Assembly (NCBI GenBank): GCA_965232465.1 | Contig: OZ246977.1 | Span: 248,001 to 312,000 of the forward strand | DNA length: 64,000 nucleotides | From: G965232465 sp965232465 | GTDB taxonomy: Bacteria > Pseudomonadota > Alphaproteobacteria > JAQWUY01 | Direction of reading: 5' to 3' | Part shown: positions 8,619 to 18,090 of the stretch, piece after piece | Layout of the letters: each line of letters begins with the position of its first letter | Numbering within the stretch: the first letter of the stretch is position 1 | Position numbers and translations under genes: made by a program | Notes under the pieces: generated by a model | The model's database searches: none | Told to the model about the DNA's origin: nothing | Seen by the model: the letters and a program-made list of their open reading frames with translations, nothing else

Positions 8619-9768
8619 ATGGATAAAAAGTATCGTATTGGAAAATATATGAAGCATACTGTGGGAACAGAAGAGTATTTTTCTTATGTGCCTGTGGATT
8701 TACCATTTTCACCTGCCCTTGATACGGGGGCAATCGAAGGAGTATTGCACAAGCCAATATAGCCATCGGGCGGTTGGATGGTATGGCATCAGTTTTACCT
8801 GATATATCGTTGTTTTTGTATATGTACATTCGCAAAGAAGCTGTACTTTCTTCACAAATTGAGGGTACACAATCTTCCCTTTCTGATTTATTACAATATG
8901 AAGAAGAGTCCATGTTGGGCGTCCCTATGGATGATGTACAAGAAGTATCATGCTATGTAAAGGCACTAAATTATGGACTTAATCGTTTATCTTCATTCCC
9001 CTTATCATTGCGGTTGTTGCGGGAAATTCATAATATTTTAATGCAAAATATCAGGGGTGCTGACAAACAACCGGGGGAATTCAGAAAAACACAAAACTGG
9101 ATTGGTGGCACACGACCGGGGAATGCTCGGTTTGTTCCCCCGCCCCCAAAAGACTTGAACGCATGCTTAGGTAATCTTGAATGTTTTTTACATGCCACAG
9201 ATATGCCTACTTTAATCAAAGTCGCTATTGCCCATGTACAATTCGAAACCCTTCATCCTTTTTTGGATGGTAATGGGCGATTAGGGCGAATACTCATAAC
9301 GATTATACTGTGTCATGATGGGGTTTTAAAACAGCCCTTATTATATGTAAGTCTGTATTTAAAAACAAACCGTACACAATATTATAACCTGTTACAATCT
9401 GTAAGAGAAACAGGGGATTGGGAAAGTTGGATTATATTTTTTTAAACGGTGTTATTGAAACAGCACAACAGGTAACACACACCACCCACCGTACTATAAC
9501 CCTATTTTCCAATGACAGTGACATATTGGAAAAACATAATTGTTCGAAAAATATATTAAATATATATCGGTACTTGCAAACAAAGCCTGTGGTCAACAGC
9601 ACAGAACTTATCCAAGCCTTAAACATATCCTTACCCACCGTATTAAGGGCAATGAAAACCTTACAGCAGGTTGGCATAGTACAAGAAATAACAGGCAAAA
9701 ATCGCCATAAAGTTTTTGTGTACGCCGCATACCTGCATATACTAAATGAAGATACCGAACCTTTATAA
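8619..9768 (+). pseudogene. Fic/DOC-family protein gene broken by two frameshifts
   Basis: Three consecutive frames together encode one Fic protein: 8619-8762, one running to 9445, and one from about 9418 to 9768. The Fic_N part has the inhibitory-helix-like SSQIEGTQSS, and the catalytic loop HPFLDGNGRLGR is intact. The third frame is a winged-helix C-terminus. The first break is at AAGCC near 8751-8755, where one G seems lost (expected AAGGCC). The second is in a run of seven T before AAACGG near 9435-9441, where eight would restore the frame. Intact Fic enzymes transfer AMP to target proteins. As read, the gene gives no full-length product; the homopolymer break could also be slippage or a read error. 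Confidence 0.85.
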
Positions 9769-9829
9769 CAAGGCTTAATAAAATGGATTTTACATTAACT
9801 ATGATATAAACGCAATAAAGGGAATTGCC

Positions 9830-10201
9830 ATGTTTAAAAAGATTTTTGTTGTATTGTTTATGCTGTTTGCTATTAAGGCATATGCGGGGGCGGATGTAAA
9901 TGTACAAGATAAAGAGGGTTTTACCCCCTTAATGTGGGCAATACTTAAAAATACCCCCGATGTGGTCAAGGAACTTGTCGATGCGGGGGCGGATGTGAAT
10001 ATGCAGAACAAATATGGTGTTACGGCCTTAATGGTTGCAGTGGCCTTATATAACACCGATATCGTTAAGGTACTGATTAATAACGGAGCGGATGTGAATA
10101 TAAGGAGCATAAATGGTTGGACTGCGTACAAATTGGCAATGACACATAATACCCCTAATCCGGATATACTCAAAATGTTAAAAGACGCTGGGGCAAAATG
10201 A
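9830..10201 (+). CDS. Secreted ankyrin-repeat protein
   Basis: This 123-aa protein has a Sec signal peptide (MFKKIFVVLFMLFAIKAYA) followed by about three ankyrin repeats with the hallmark GADVN...G.T.LM.A pattern and repeat caps such as VKELVDAGADVN and VKVLINNGADVN. It should be exported to the periplasm or beyond. Ankyrin proteins often bind other proteins and are common in host-associated bacteria; a host role is only inferred. The stop codon TGA at 10199-10201 abuts the left end of an IS256-family element, so the native C-terminus may have been longer. Confidence 0.8.
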   Translation: MFKKIFVVLFMLFAIKAYAGADVNVQDKEGFTPLMWAILKNTPDVVKELVDAGADVNMQNKYGVTALMVAVALYNTDIVKVLINNGADVNIRSINGWTAYKLAMTHNTPNPDILKMLKDAGAK

Positions 10202-11577
10202 GAGTCTGTCATGAAATTTGTGTAAGTAGATTTATTTAACCTATGTGTTATATTCAGAATATTCTGAATATAACACATGTAACAATGAGGAGACTTACTT
10301 ATGACGAAAAGAAGCAAGAAATCACATACTACACAATCAGCAATCGATCCTGATTTGATCAAGCAATTATTACAACACGCCGAGGGGCAAGAGTTGTTTG
10401 GGGCTGATGGCTTTTTCCAATCTTTGAAACAGAGCCTTGCCAACGGCATTTTAGAAGGGGAAATGGAACATCACCTTGGCTATGGTAAACATGACAAATC
10501 GCCTAAAAGTACTAGCAATCGCCGTAATGGACACTATGCGAAGACTGTTATCAGTGACGATGATAGTTTGGATTTACGCATTCCACGGGATAGGGACAAC
10601 GATTATGAACCCCAATTTATTCCAAAGAATGCTCGGCGGTTTCATGGCTTTGATGATAAAGTTATATCTATGTATGCCCGTGGTATGACTATGCGGGAAA
10701 TTCAACAACATATTTATGAAATATATGGCACAGAAGTATCCCCCGAACTCATCTCGACCGTCACAGATAGGGTGATAGACGACATCAACGCTTGGCAAAA
10801 CAGAACGCTTGATAGCATCTATCCCATTGCCTATTTAGACTGTATCCATATTAAAATCCGTGATAACCATATGATTGTAAACAAGGCTGTGTACCTAGCC
10901 CTAGGTATCAATATGGACGGCAAGAAAGAAATACTAGGCATGTGGATAGGCAAGAATGAGGGAGCTAAGTTCTGGTTACAAGTCATAACAGAAATCAAAA
11001 ATCGGGGCGTTACTGATATTTTCATTACTTGTGTAGATGGACTAACGGGCTTTGAACAAGCCATCAATTCTGTATTCCCACAAACCACCGTACAGCTATG
11101 TATTGTACATATGGTACGAAATAGCCTAAAATTCGTCCCTTGGAAAGATAAAAAGAAAGTGGCGGACGACCTTAAAGCCATATACAATGCCCCAAACGAG
11201 GACATGGCATTGCAACAGCTGGATACCTTCTGTAAAAAATGGGACAGTAAATACCCAACCATTGCCAAATCGTGGCAGAATAAATGGAGCAGTATTGCCC
11301 CATGTTTAGCCTATCCGGAACATATTAAGAAGGTGATTTACACCACAAACACCATAGAATCCATCAACCGACAGATCCGAAAAATCATTAAAAGCAAAGG
11401 GGTATTCCCCAATGACACCGCCATCAAAAAATCTTTATTTTTAGCCTTGCAAAATGCAGAAAAAAAGTGGACAATGCCTATTAGGAATTGGAACCAAGCA
11501 TTAAACCAATTCGCTATTATGTTTAACGATAGAGTTAAACTTTAAAATGCTATTTACACAAACTTTATGATAGCCTC
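10202..11577 (+). mobile_element. IS256-family insertion sequence
   Basis: This 1376-bp element has terminal inverted repeats: GAGTCTGTCATGAAATTTG on the left (from 10202) and, reversed, GAGGCTATCATAAAGTTTG on the right (to 11577). About 19 of 24 end positions match. It carries one mutator-type transposase. I see no 8-9 bp target duplication: the left flank reads GCAAAATGA and the right flank CGTATTCTT. An insertion-linked deletion or a later rearrangement would explain this and the truncated neighbour at 11565. Confidence 0.85.
10301..11545 (+). CDS. IS256-family (mutator-type) transposase
   Basis: This 414-aa DDE transposase of the Transposase_mut family has the N-terminal GILEGEMEHHLGY segment and RNRR-type substrate region (SNRRNGHYAKTV), then LRIPRDRD, a catalytic Asp in IAYLDCIHIKIRD, a second Asp in ITCVDGLTGFEQAI and the C-terminal YTTNTIESINRQIRK, which contains the catalytic Glu. 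Length is normal and the frame is intact, so the element may be active. Confidence 0.94.
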   Translation: MTKRSKKSHTTQSAIDPDLIKQLLQHAEGQELFGADGFFQSLKQSLANGILEGEMEHHLGYGKHDKSPKSTSNRRNGHYAKTVISDDDSLDLRIPRDRDNDYEPQFIPKNARRFHGFDDKVISMYARGMTMREIQQHIYEIYGTEVSPELISTVTDRVIDDINAWQNRTLDSIYPIAYLDCIHIKIRDNHMIVNKAVYLALGINMDGKKEILGMWIGKNEGAKFWLQVITEIKNRGVTDIFITCVDGLTGFEQAINSVFPQTTVQLCIVHMVRNSLKFVPWKDKKKVADDLKAIYNAPNEDMALQQLDTFCKKWDSKYPTIAKSWQNKWSSIAPCLAYPEHIKKVIYTTNTIESINRQIRKIIKSKGVFPNDTAIKKSLFLALQNAEKKWTMPIRNWNQALNQFAIMFNDRVKL

Positions 11578-12185
11578 CGTATTCTTAGGTTAGTTATACC
11601 AAGGGGATCAACTTCGTTTACCCGCCCCAATTCTTTTGTGTGTGAAAATTTTATATCTGAAATATGTACTACACCTTCAGATATAGCATTTTTAATGCGT
11701 TCATATATATTTTTATTTGCTGAATATACGCCACCATACACCATCCATAAAGATTTTAATTTTTGGGTTTTATTAGGTACATGCCCTATACAATATATCA
11801 AGTCTTTTGTATGCCAATCTTCACAATTACGACATTCTTCTGTTACCATATGATTATTGCTATATATTTTATCCTTTGGGTAACTGCTATTTAGTGGAAT
11901 GCTATTGGCATTACCACTAATTTTTTTAACTTCAATGGCATCCCCATTTTTAATCATAATATCAGGGGGATTGTTTTGTGTGCCAAGCCATGAAAAAATT
12001 TGTGTATGTTTTTTTAATTTGTTTTGTGCATTCTTTTCCAGTATCGTATTTGCAAAAGCATCTTTGATATATGTTTCTAACCCTTCACCCACATTGTTTA
12101 TTCTGTTTTTCCCTGCATAAGAATTATGTACATCAAGAGTGTTGGCAGCAACGATATTAAAAATGGCCTCCAATATATTTGTCAT
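11565..12185 (-). pseudogene. NgoPII-like type II restriction endonuclease, 3'-truncated by IS256-family element
   Basis: The 206-aa product resembles NgoPII (GGCC-cutting) enzymes: an AGKNRINNVGEGLE N-terminus, a PD-(D/E)xK core visible as NNPPDIMIKNGDAIEVKK, a CRNCEDWHTKD segment and the late ELGRVNEVDPLGI motif. The family normally continues for tens of residues beyond that motif. Here the last residues and the stop come from the IS end at 11571-11577, so the C-terminus is missing. It starts in an ATGA overlap with the methyltransferase remnant upstream. The catalytic core is present, but activity is doubtful. Confidence 0.75.
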
Positions 12186-13077
12186 GTACCCTGTTCCTTG
12201 TATATATAAGAAACATTTTCAAATTGTTGTTTTATACTTTCGGCTAAAAACTTTGCCAAGTTTATGGGTACCGCATTGCCTACCATTTTGTACCCTGCGT
12301 TCACATTATTATAATAAAAAATAAAGTCATCAGGAAAAGTTTGTATTCTGGCACATTCCCTTATGCTTAATCGTCTGTATAAGTGTTCTTTTGTGGGTAC
12401 AAAAATCCGTTTATTTGGTTCGCAAAATTGCATTTTAGGGGCTTGCGGATGCAAAGGGGCGTGTCGTCCGCCCGCTTGAATAGTAAATGACTGTTCATCC
12501 CAAGACCGCACCCTGTTTCTAGACATATATATGGTGGAAAATCCCCCCGTCATATATTCATGATTGGACACCAAACATTTTTTGCCATTCGTATAATTGT
12601 TGTTCACCGCAGGCAACGCCATATGCTGTAAATCCCCAATGGCTGTGCTTAGGGAAGTTTTTGGAAAGGTTATATTTGGAAATTCAAATGAAAAATGTAA
12701 ATCTTGCCGAATACCAATAAAAAACACCCGTTTTCTGTCCTGTGGTACATGATAATCACAGGCATTTAACAATTTAAACGATAAATTATACCCCGTAAGG
12801 CACCGGCTTCGCTCCAACTTTAACAAGGGGGTCCCCCTATGATACCATCACAATCGGGCACTTCGCTTGCGTCAATATGGAGTATACTGCGTTTATCTAG
12901 TTTTGTATGAATGTGATTTTTTATATATGTTTCCCATATATCTTTGTCATATTCATTTGCCCAAATCACATTAAAGCCCGCTTGTTCAAATCCCAAGTCA
13001 AGCCCCCCTGCACCCGCAAAAAATGACACAATTTTAATATATTTCACTCCATGCTTTCCCTTAAATGGTGATAACAT
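12182..13077 (-). pseudogene. DNA cytosine-5 methyltransferase (M.NgoPII-like), inactivated
   Basis: Two frames make one broken C5 methyltransferase. The first (13077 to 12820) has motif I FFAGAGGLDLGFEQAGF and reaches the catalytic GGPPC of motif IV. The next codon, normally Gln, is TAA (12820-12822). In the same frame SWSEAGALRG follows, then about 60 residues are missing and the frame changes. The second frame (to 12182) keeps motif VIII (QDRKRVFFIGIR), the target-recognition region and motifs IX-X (RECARIQTFPDDF, GNAVP). The catalytic Cys survives but the protein is split and lacks motifs V-VI. It is paired with the truncated NgoPII-like nuclease, so the whole R-M system appears dead. Confidence 0.85.
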
Positions 13078-13136
13078 AATCTTGTTGTATTTCTGTGGAC
13101 AGCAATTAAATTCAGATACACATGTTGTTCTTGACT

Positions 13137-13502
13137 TTAATAATAAGGTTTTTCCACCGCATCTATTTTTGCCTGTGCTATGGCTTTGGTTGTGTCTGTA
13201 TTGGCATTTTGCAATTCCAATCTTGCCCTATCGATATCAATTTCTGATACCAATATACCCTGTTCCGCAAGTACAGTTGCTTTTTCCGAATTTACTTCCA
13301 TAAAACCACCGGCAATAAATATGCGTTGTTCCATGTTACTGTCCTTCACCACAATCGTCCCTGGGCGTAACAGAGCAATAATGGGACTGTGTCCCGCCAT
13401 CACCCCCATATCCCCATCCGCCGATGGTATCACCACCATATCCGCATCGGCGGCGTATAGCTGTGCTGATGGGGTTGCAATATGAAATCCAATTTTTGCC
13501 AT
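13137..13502 (-). CDS. atpC: F1 ATP synthase epsilon subunit
   Basis: This 121-aa subunit inhibits and couples F1, binding gamma at the base of the rotor. The N-terminal beta-sandwich is clear (HIATPSAQLY, MGVMAGHSPIIALLRPG, IFIAGGFMEV), followed by a shorter C-terminal helical part. ATG at 13502 lies one base after the atpD stop; an upstream in-frame extension inside atpD was rejected. It is the last gene of the operon. The DNA beyond it (13078-13136) shows no convincing terminator. Confidence 0.93.
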   Translation of the reverse strand: MAKIGFHIATPSAQLYAADADMVVIPSADGDMGVMAGHSPIIALLRPGTIVVKDSNMEQRIFIAGGFMEVNSEKATVLAEQGILVSEIDIDRARLELQNANTDTTKAIAQAKIDAVEKPYY

Positions 13503-13503
13503 A

Positions 13504-14925
13504 TTATGCGGCATCCTTTTCAAGTTGCTTTGCTTTTTCAACCACTTCTTCAATACCCCCCACCATATAAAAGGCCGCTTCTGGAATATGGTCATATTTA
13601 CCATCCACAATATCGGCAAAACTGTTGATGGTGTCTTCTAATTCGACAAATTTACCCGCTGCACCGGTAAAGACTTCCGCCACATGGAACGGTTGGGATA
13701 AGAATCTTTCGATTTTGCGTGCCCGTGCCACCACTTGTTTGTCTTCTTCGGACAATTCATCCATCCCCAAAATGGCAATAATTTCTTGCAATGCTTTATA
13801 TTGCTGTAAAATCTCTTGTACCTTACGGGCAGTGGTGTAATGTTTATCCCCCACAACAGAGGGTTCCAAAATCCGTGAAGTGGAATCCAAGGGATCGACC
13901 GCTGGGTAAATCCCTTTTTCCGCAATCGAACGGTTTAATACAGTGGTTGCGTCCAAATGGGCAAAAGTGTTTGCCGGGGCGGGGTCGGTCAAATCATCGG
14001 CGGGCACATATACGGCCTGTACAGATGTAATCGACCCCTTATCTGTGGAGGTAATACGTTCTTGCATAGTTCCCATTTCTGTGGACAAGGTCGGCTGATA
14101 GCCAACGGCGGATGGAATCCGCCCCAATAATGCAGATACCTCCGCCCCCGCTTGGGTAAAGCGAAAAATATTATCCACAAAGAACAATACATCTTGTCCT
14201 TCTTCGTCACGGAAATATTCCGCTTGGGTAAGTCCAGTTAACGCCACCCGTGCCCGTGCACCGGGGGGTTCGTTCATTTGTCCATATACCAACGCACATT
14301 TTGATTCCCCTTGCAAATTAATTACATTGGATTCAATCATTTCATGGTATAAATCGTTCCCTTCACGGGTGCGTTCGCCCACGCCCGCAAACACAGAATA
14401 TCCACCGTGTCCTTTGGCGATATTGTTAATCAATTCCATGATGGTTACGGTTTTACCCACACCCGCACCGCCAAACAGACCGATTTTACCGCCTTTTGGA
14501 TAGGGGGTTAATAAATCGACAACCTTAATACCCGTTACCAAAACTTCGGTTTCTGTGGATTGTTCCACATATTCCGGTGCCGAACGATGAATCGGGTAAA
14601 ACATCTTATTACCAATATCGCCCCGTTCATCAATCGGTTCACCAATAACATTCATAATCCGTCCCAGTACTTCTGGACCAACGGGTACTTGAATGGCACC
14701 GCCTGTGTCGATCACATCAGCCCCCCGTACCAAGCCCTCTGTACTGTCCATAGCAATGGTACGAACAGTGTTTTCACCCAAGTGTTGTGCCACCTCCAAT
14801 ACCAACTTTTTACCATTGTTATCGGTTTCCAGTGCATTTAAAATCGGGGGGAGAGCATCGGTAAATGCCACATCGACAACCGCCCCCATTACTTGTACAA
14901 TTTTACCAATATTTTGCTTAGCCAT
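13504..14925 (-). CDS. atpD: F1 ATP synthase beta subunit
   Basis: This 473-aa catalytic subunit has P-loop GGAGVGKT, the catalytic Glu in GVGERTREGNDLYHEM, Walker B LFFVDNIFRFTQAG and the DELSEEDK motif. Length is normal. It sits in the conserved order atpH-A-G-D-C, between atpG and atpC. Synthesis occurs at the alpha/beta interface on the cytoplasmic side of the inner membrane. Confidence 0.98.
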   Translation of the reverse strand: MAKQNIGKIVQVMGAVVDVAFTDALPPILNALETDNNGKKLVLEVAQHLGENTVRTIAMDSTEGLVRGADVIDTGGAIQVPVGPEVLGRIMNVIGEPIDERGDIGNKMFYPIHRSAPEYVEQSTETEVLVTGIKVVDLLTPYPKGGKIGLFGGAGVGKTVTIMELINNIAKGHGGYSVFAGVGERTREGNDLYHEMIESNVINLQGESKCALVYGQMNEPPGARARVALTGLTQAEYFRDEEGQDVLFFVDNIFRFTQAGAEVSALLGRIPSAVGYQPTLSTEMGTMQERITSTDKGSITSVQAVYVPADDLTDPAPANTFAHLDATTVLNRSIAEKGIYPAVDPLDSTSRILEPSVVGDKHYTTARKVQEILQQYKALQEIIAILGMDELSEEDKQVVARARKIERFLSQPFHVAEVFTGAAGKFVELEDTINSFADIVDGKYDHIPEAAFYMVGGIEEVVEKAKQLEKDAA

Positions 14926-14967
14926 AATGTTTCCCCTTAGTCCATAGTGTGTCCCTGATACAGTAGT

Positions 14968-15834
14968 TTATAATGCTTCCGCACCAGAGATAATTTCAAT
15001 CAATTCATTTGTAATTTGTGCCTGTCGTGTGCGATTATATTGAATCCGCAAATCGCTAATTAAATCCGATGCGTTGTTGGTTGCGTTGTCCATGGCGGTC
15101 ATCCGAGCCGCCTGTTCACCGGCAAAACTTTCCAACATAGCAGAAAAAATTTGCACCCCGATATTTTTGGGTAATAATGCATCCAAAATCGCATCTTCCG
15201 AAGGCTCATATTCATATAACGCTTGTATGCCCCCAACCGTGTCTTCGGACACTGACAAAGGGATAAGTTGCGATGCAGTCGGGGTTTGTGTTAATGCGTT
15301 AACAAATACATTACTGTATACCGTACACACATCAAACGCCCCCTCTTTAAACAACGATAATACGGTTTGTGCCACCGTATCCGCATGGATATATTCTGGG
15401 CTGGGCTTGTTTAAGTCTTCATACGCTTTAACTATTCGATCACCCATTGCCACACGCAGAGAGGACACAGCCTTACGCCCTACCAACACCAGTTTCACGG
15501 TTTTACCATCCGCTTCCAGTGCGTGTACATCGGCAATGACCTTACGGGCAAGGTTGCTATTAAACCCCCCACACAATCCACGGTCGGATGCCACCACCAC
15601 AAACAGGTGTACAAAATCAGACCCCGTACCCACCATCAATGGATTTGTCGATGTGGATCCAGATGCCAAATTCGATAACATGGCACCCATTGTTGTTGTA
15701 TATGGACGGGATTTTTCCACAGTTTCAGTTGCCCGTTTTAATTTTGCCGCTGCCACCATCTTCATCGCCGCCGTAATCCGCTTGGTGGATTGCACAGACT
15801 GAATAGATGTCTTTAAATCTTTGACAGATGCCAT
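14968..15834 (-). CDS. atpG: F1 ATP synthase gamma subunit
   Basis: This 288-aa central-stalk subunit begins MASVKDLKTSIQSVQSTKRITAAMKMVAAAKL, the conserved N-terminal helix, and ends with the matching C-terminal helix (LRIQYNRTRQAQITNELIEIISGA). The SDRGLCGGFN motif is present. It rotates inside the alpha3beta3 ring. It starts 11 nt after atpA. Confidence 0.97.
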   Translation of the reverse strand: MASVKDLKTSIQSVQSTKRITAAMKMVAAAKLKRATETVEKSRPYTTTMGAMLSNLASGSTSTNPLMVGTGSDFVHLFVVVASDRGLCGGFNSNLARKVIADVHALEADGKTVKLVLVGRKAVSSLRVAMGDRIVKAYEDLNKPSPEYIHADTVAQTVLSLFKEGAFDVCTVYSNVFVNALTQTPTASQLIPLSVSEDTVGGIQALYEYEPSEDAILDALLPKNIGVQIFSAMLESFAGEQAARMTAMDNATNNASDLISDLRIQYNRTRQAQITNELIEIISGAEAL

Positions 15835-15845
15835 AATGTACCGCC

Positions 15846-17369
15846 TTATTTAAATTTTTTACTGAACGCATCCAAAATAGCCGTCAGATCATTTATAATA
15901 TCGTCGTTGTAATCACCCGTTGCGTTAATGGTATCGATAACCTGTTCCCCTTGGGCTGCTTTCAACAGTTCTGATTCATATCTGCGTACATCGGCAACGG
16001 CAATATCATCCAAGTACCCTTTGGTACCCGCATAAATTGCCAAAACCTGTTCCCCCACAGAGAGTGGAGAAAATTGTGGCTGTTTCAATAATTCCACCAA
16101 CCGTGCCCCACGGGCCAACAATTTTTGCGTCGCCGCATCCAAATCCGATGCGAATTGGGAAAAGGCTTCCATTTCCCGGTACTGTGCCAATTCCAATTTA
16201 ATTGTACCCGCCACCTTTTTCATGGCTTTGGTTTGGGCCGATGATCCCACACGGGATACAGACAACCCCACATTAATGGCAGGGCGAATCCCCTTATAAA
16301 ACAGATCAGTTTCCAAGAAAATTTGACCGTCTGTAATCGAAATTACATTGGTCGGGATAAATGCGGATACATCGTTATCTTGGGTTTCAATAATCGGCAA
16401 TGCCGTCAAAGATCCCGCCCCATTTTCTGCGTTTAATTTAGACGAGCGTTCCAATAAACGGGAATGTAAATAAAATACATCCCCCGGATACGCTTCACGC
16501 CCAGGGGGACGACGAAGCAACAACGACATTTGACGATACGACATCGCTTGTTTTGTTAAATCATCATAGACAATTAAGGCGTGCATACCATTATCACGGA
16601 AATATTCGCCAATCGCCGTACCTGTATATGGTGCCAAGAATTGCAATGGAGCGGGATCAGATGCAGTGGCCGCCACCACACAAGTATACTCCATTGCCCC
16701 TTTTTCTTCCAAAATCCGCACAAATTGTGCCACAGTGGATCGTTTTTGCCCAATCGCCACATATACACAATACAATTTTTTGGATTCGTCAGACCCTGCA
16801 TTTACCGCTTGTTGGTTAATGATAGTATCCAATGCCACGGTGGATTTCCCCGTTTGGCGGTCGCCAATAATCAATTCCCGTTGTCCCCGACCAATGGGTA
16901 CCAAGCTGTCAATAGCTTTAATCCCGGTTTGTACGGGTTCGTGCACAGATTTACGGGGGATAATACCAGGGGCTTTTAATTCCACCAAACGCCGATCCGA
17001 TGCCCCAAGTGGTCCCTTGCCATCGATGGGGGTCCCCAAGCCGTCCACCACACGCCCCAATAATTCTTTGCCAACAGGGACATCCACAATATCGCCAGAG
17101 CGTTTTACAATATCGCCTTCGACAATCGCCGTATCATTCCCCAAGATAACCACACCCACATTGTCGGTTTCTAAGTTTAGTGCCATCCCTTTGACACCAT
17201 TGGAAAATTCCACCATTTCCCCCGCTTGGACATTGTCCAAGCCATATACCCGTGCCACACCATCACCGATGGACAAAACAGTTCCCACCTCTGTCACATG
17301 CGTTATTGTATCAAAATTTGCAATCTTTTCTTTTAAAATCGCAGAAATTTCACCAGCATTAAGTGTCAT
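15846..17369 (-). CDS. atpA: F1 ATP synthase alpha subunit
   Basis: This 507-aa nucleotide-binding subunit has P-loop GDRQTGKST, VPIGRGQRELIIGDR and the ATP-synthase signature PAINVGLSVS. A perfect Shine-Dalgarno AGGAGG lies 10 nt before the ATG, inside the end of atpH. The gap to atpH is 4 nt. Length is normal. Confidence 0.98.
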   Translation of the reverse strand: MTLNAGEISAILKEKIANFDTITHVTEVGTVLSIGDGVARVYGLDNVQAGEMVEFSNGVKGMALNLETDNVGVVILGNDTAIVEGDIVKRSGDIVDVPVGKELLGRVVDGLGTPIDGKGPLGASDRRLVELKAPGIIPRKSVHEPVQTGIKAIDSLVPIGRGQRELIIGDRQTGKSTVALDTIINQQAVNAGSDESKKLYCVYVAIGQKRSTVAQFVRILEEKGAMEYTCVVAATASDPAPLQFLAPYTGTAIGEYFRDNGMHALIVYDDLTKQAMSYRQMSLLLRRPPGREAYPGDVFYLHSRLLERSSKLNAENGAGSLTALPIIETQDNDVSAFIPTNVISITDGQIFLETDLFYKGIRPAINVGLSVSRVGSSAQTKAMKKVAGTIKLELAQYREMEAFSQFASDLDAATQKLLARGARLVELLKQPQFSPLSVGEQVLAIYAGTKGYLDDIAVADVRRYESELLKAAQGEQVIDTINATGDYNDDIINDLTAILDAFSKKFK

Positions 17370-17373
17370 TATC

Positions 17374-17928
17374 TTACACCTCCTTTGCTTCTAGTTTAAG
17401 TTTATTTAATTTGGTTTGTAAAGACGCATCCAATAATTTGGATCCGATCTTGATCACTAAACCCCCTATTATAGCAGGTTTTACTGTGTACGAAATACGA
17501 ACCCCAGAACCCACAACTTTCCCCACAGCCTTTTCAATCTGTTGCTTTATAGCACCAGACAGCTCAGACGCAGAAATTACATCCGCCACAACAACCCCAT
17601 TGTGTACATCCAATAAATCTTGGAACGCAGTACAAACCCATTCCAACGCAAAATGGCGGCGATTTTCACATAACACAATGATTAAGCCTTTTACAGCACC
17701 GGAAATTTTCAATTTGTCCAAAATCGCCACCAACACAGATTTTGCATCGGCAATGCTAAGTGCGGGACTTTTAATAGTTTTGGACAACACAGTATTGGAA
17801 TGCAGTACACCCCGTATGGTTAAAATATCTTGTAAAACGGAATCGACGGTCTTTGCTTCGATAGCAGTGTCGAGTAATGCTTGTGCGTAGCGATTTGCTA
17901 TTGTTTGCAATGCACGATTAAGAGCCAT
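17374..17928 (-). CDS. atpH: F1 ATP synthase delta subunit
   Basis: This 184-aa peripheral-stalk protein links F1 to Fo. The OSCP/delta fold shows in IANRYAQALLDTA at the N-terminus and the C-terminal strand ISYTVKPAIIGGLVIKIGSKLLDASLQTKL. I start it at ATG 17928, which has GGAAGG 6 nt upstream; an ATG at 17943 would overlap that site. It is the first gene of the operon. The Fo genes are not adjacent, as in most alphaproteobacteria. Confidence 0.95.
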   Translation of the reverse strand: MALNRALQTIANRYAQALLDTAIEAKTVDSVLQDILTIRGVLHSNTVLSKTIKSPALSIADAKSVLVAILDKLKISGAVKGLIIVLCENRRHFALEWVCTAFQDLLDVHNGVVVADVISASELSGAIKQQIEKAVGKVVGSGVRISYTVKPAIIGGLVIKIGSKLLDASLQTKLNKLKLEAKEV

Positions 17929-17975
17929 TGTGAACCTTCCCATAAACGCATTAAAATTTCATTCAGGCATATACG

Positions 17976-17991
17976 CAGATTTTAAAATCTG
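17976..17991. promoter_or_regulatory. 16-bp perfect palindrome in the atp leader
   Basis: CAGATTTTAAAATCTG lies about 50 bp upstream of atpH in the 160-bp gap that also holds the priA promoter on the other strand. It could be an operator or a leader hairpin for the ATP synthase operon. Function is inferred only from symmetry and place. Confidence 0.35.
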
Positions 17992-18076
17992 AGCATACAG
18001 AGTGGTTTAATTGCCCATTTTTTACCATAATTCTAAAAAAAGTAAAAGTGTTTTTTTAAAAAACTGTGTTTTTTGA

Positions 18077-18090
18077 TATAATACCCCCTA
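18077..18090 (+). promoter_or_regulatory. Perfect -10 element directly before priA
   Basis: TATAAT (18077-18082) ends 7 nt before the ATG of priA at 18090. Transcription starting at the normal distance would begin at or next to the A of the start codon, giving a leaderless message. No Shine-Dalgarno can fit in that space and the -35 region is poor (T-rich). This also supports ATG 18090 over the GTG at 18066. Confidence 0.55.

Noticed and set aside
10202..11577. Target duplication of the IS256-family element
   Set aside because: Flanking 8-9 bp do not match on the two sides.
13137..13619. 160-aa version of AtpC
   Set aside because: The extra N-terminus overlaps atpD; the conserved start MAKIGFHI at 13502 directly follows the atpD stop.
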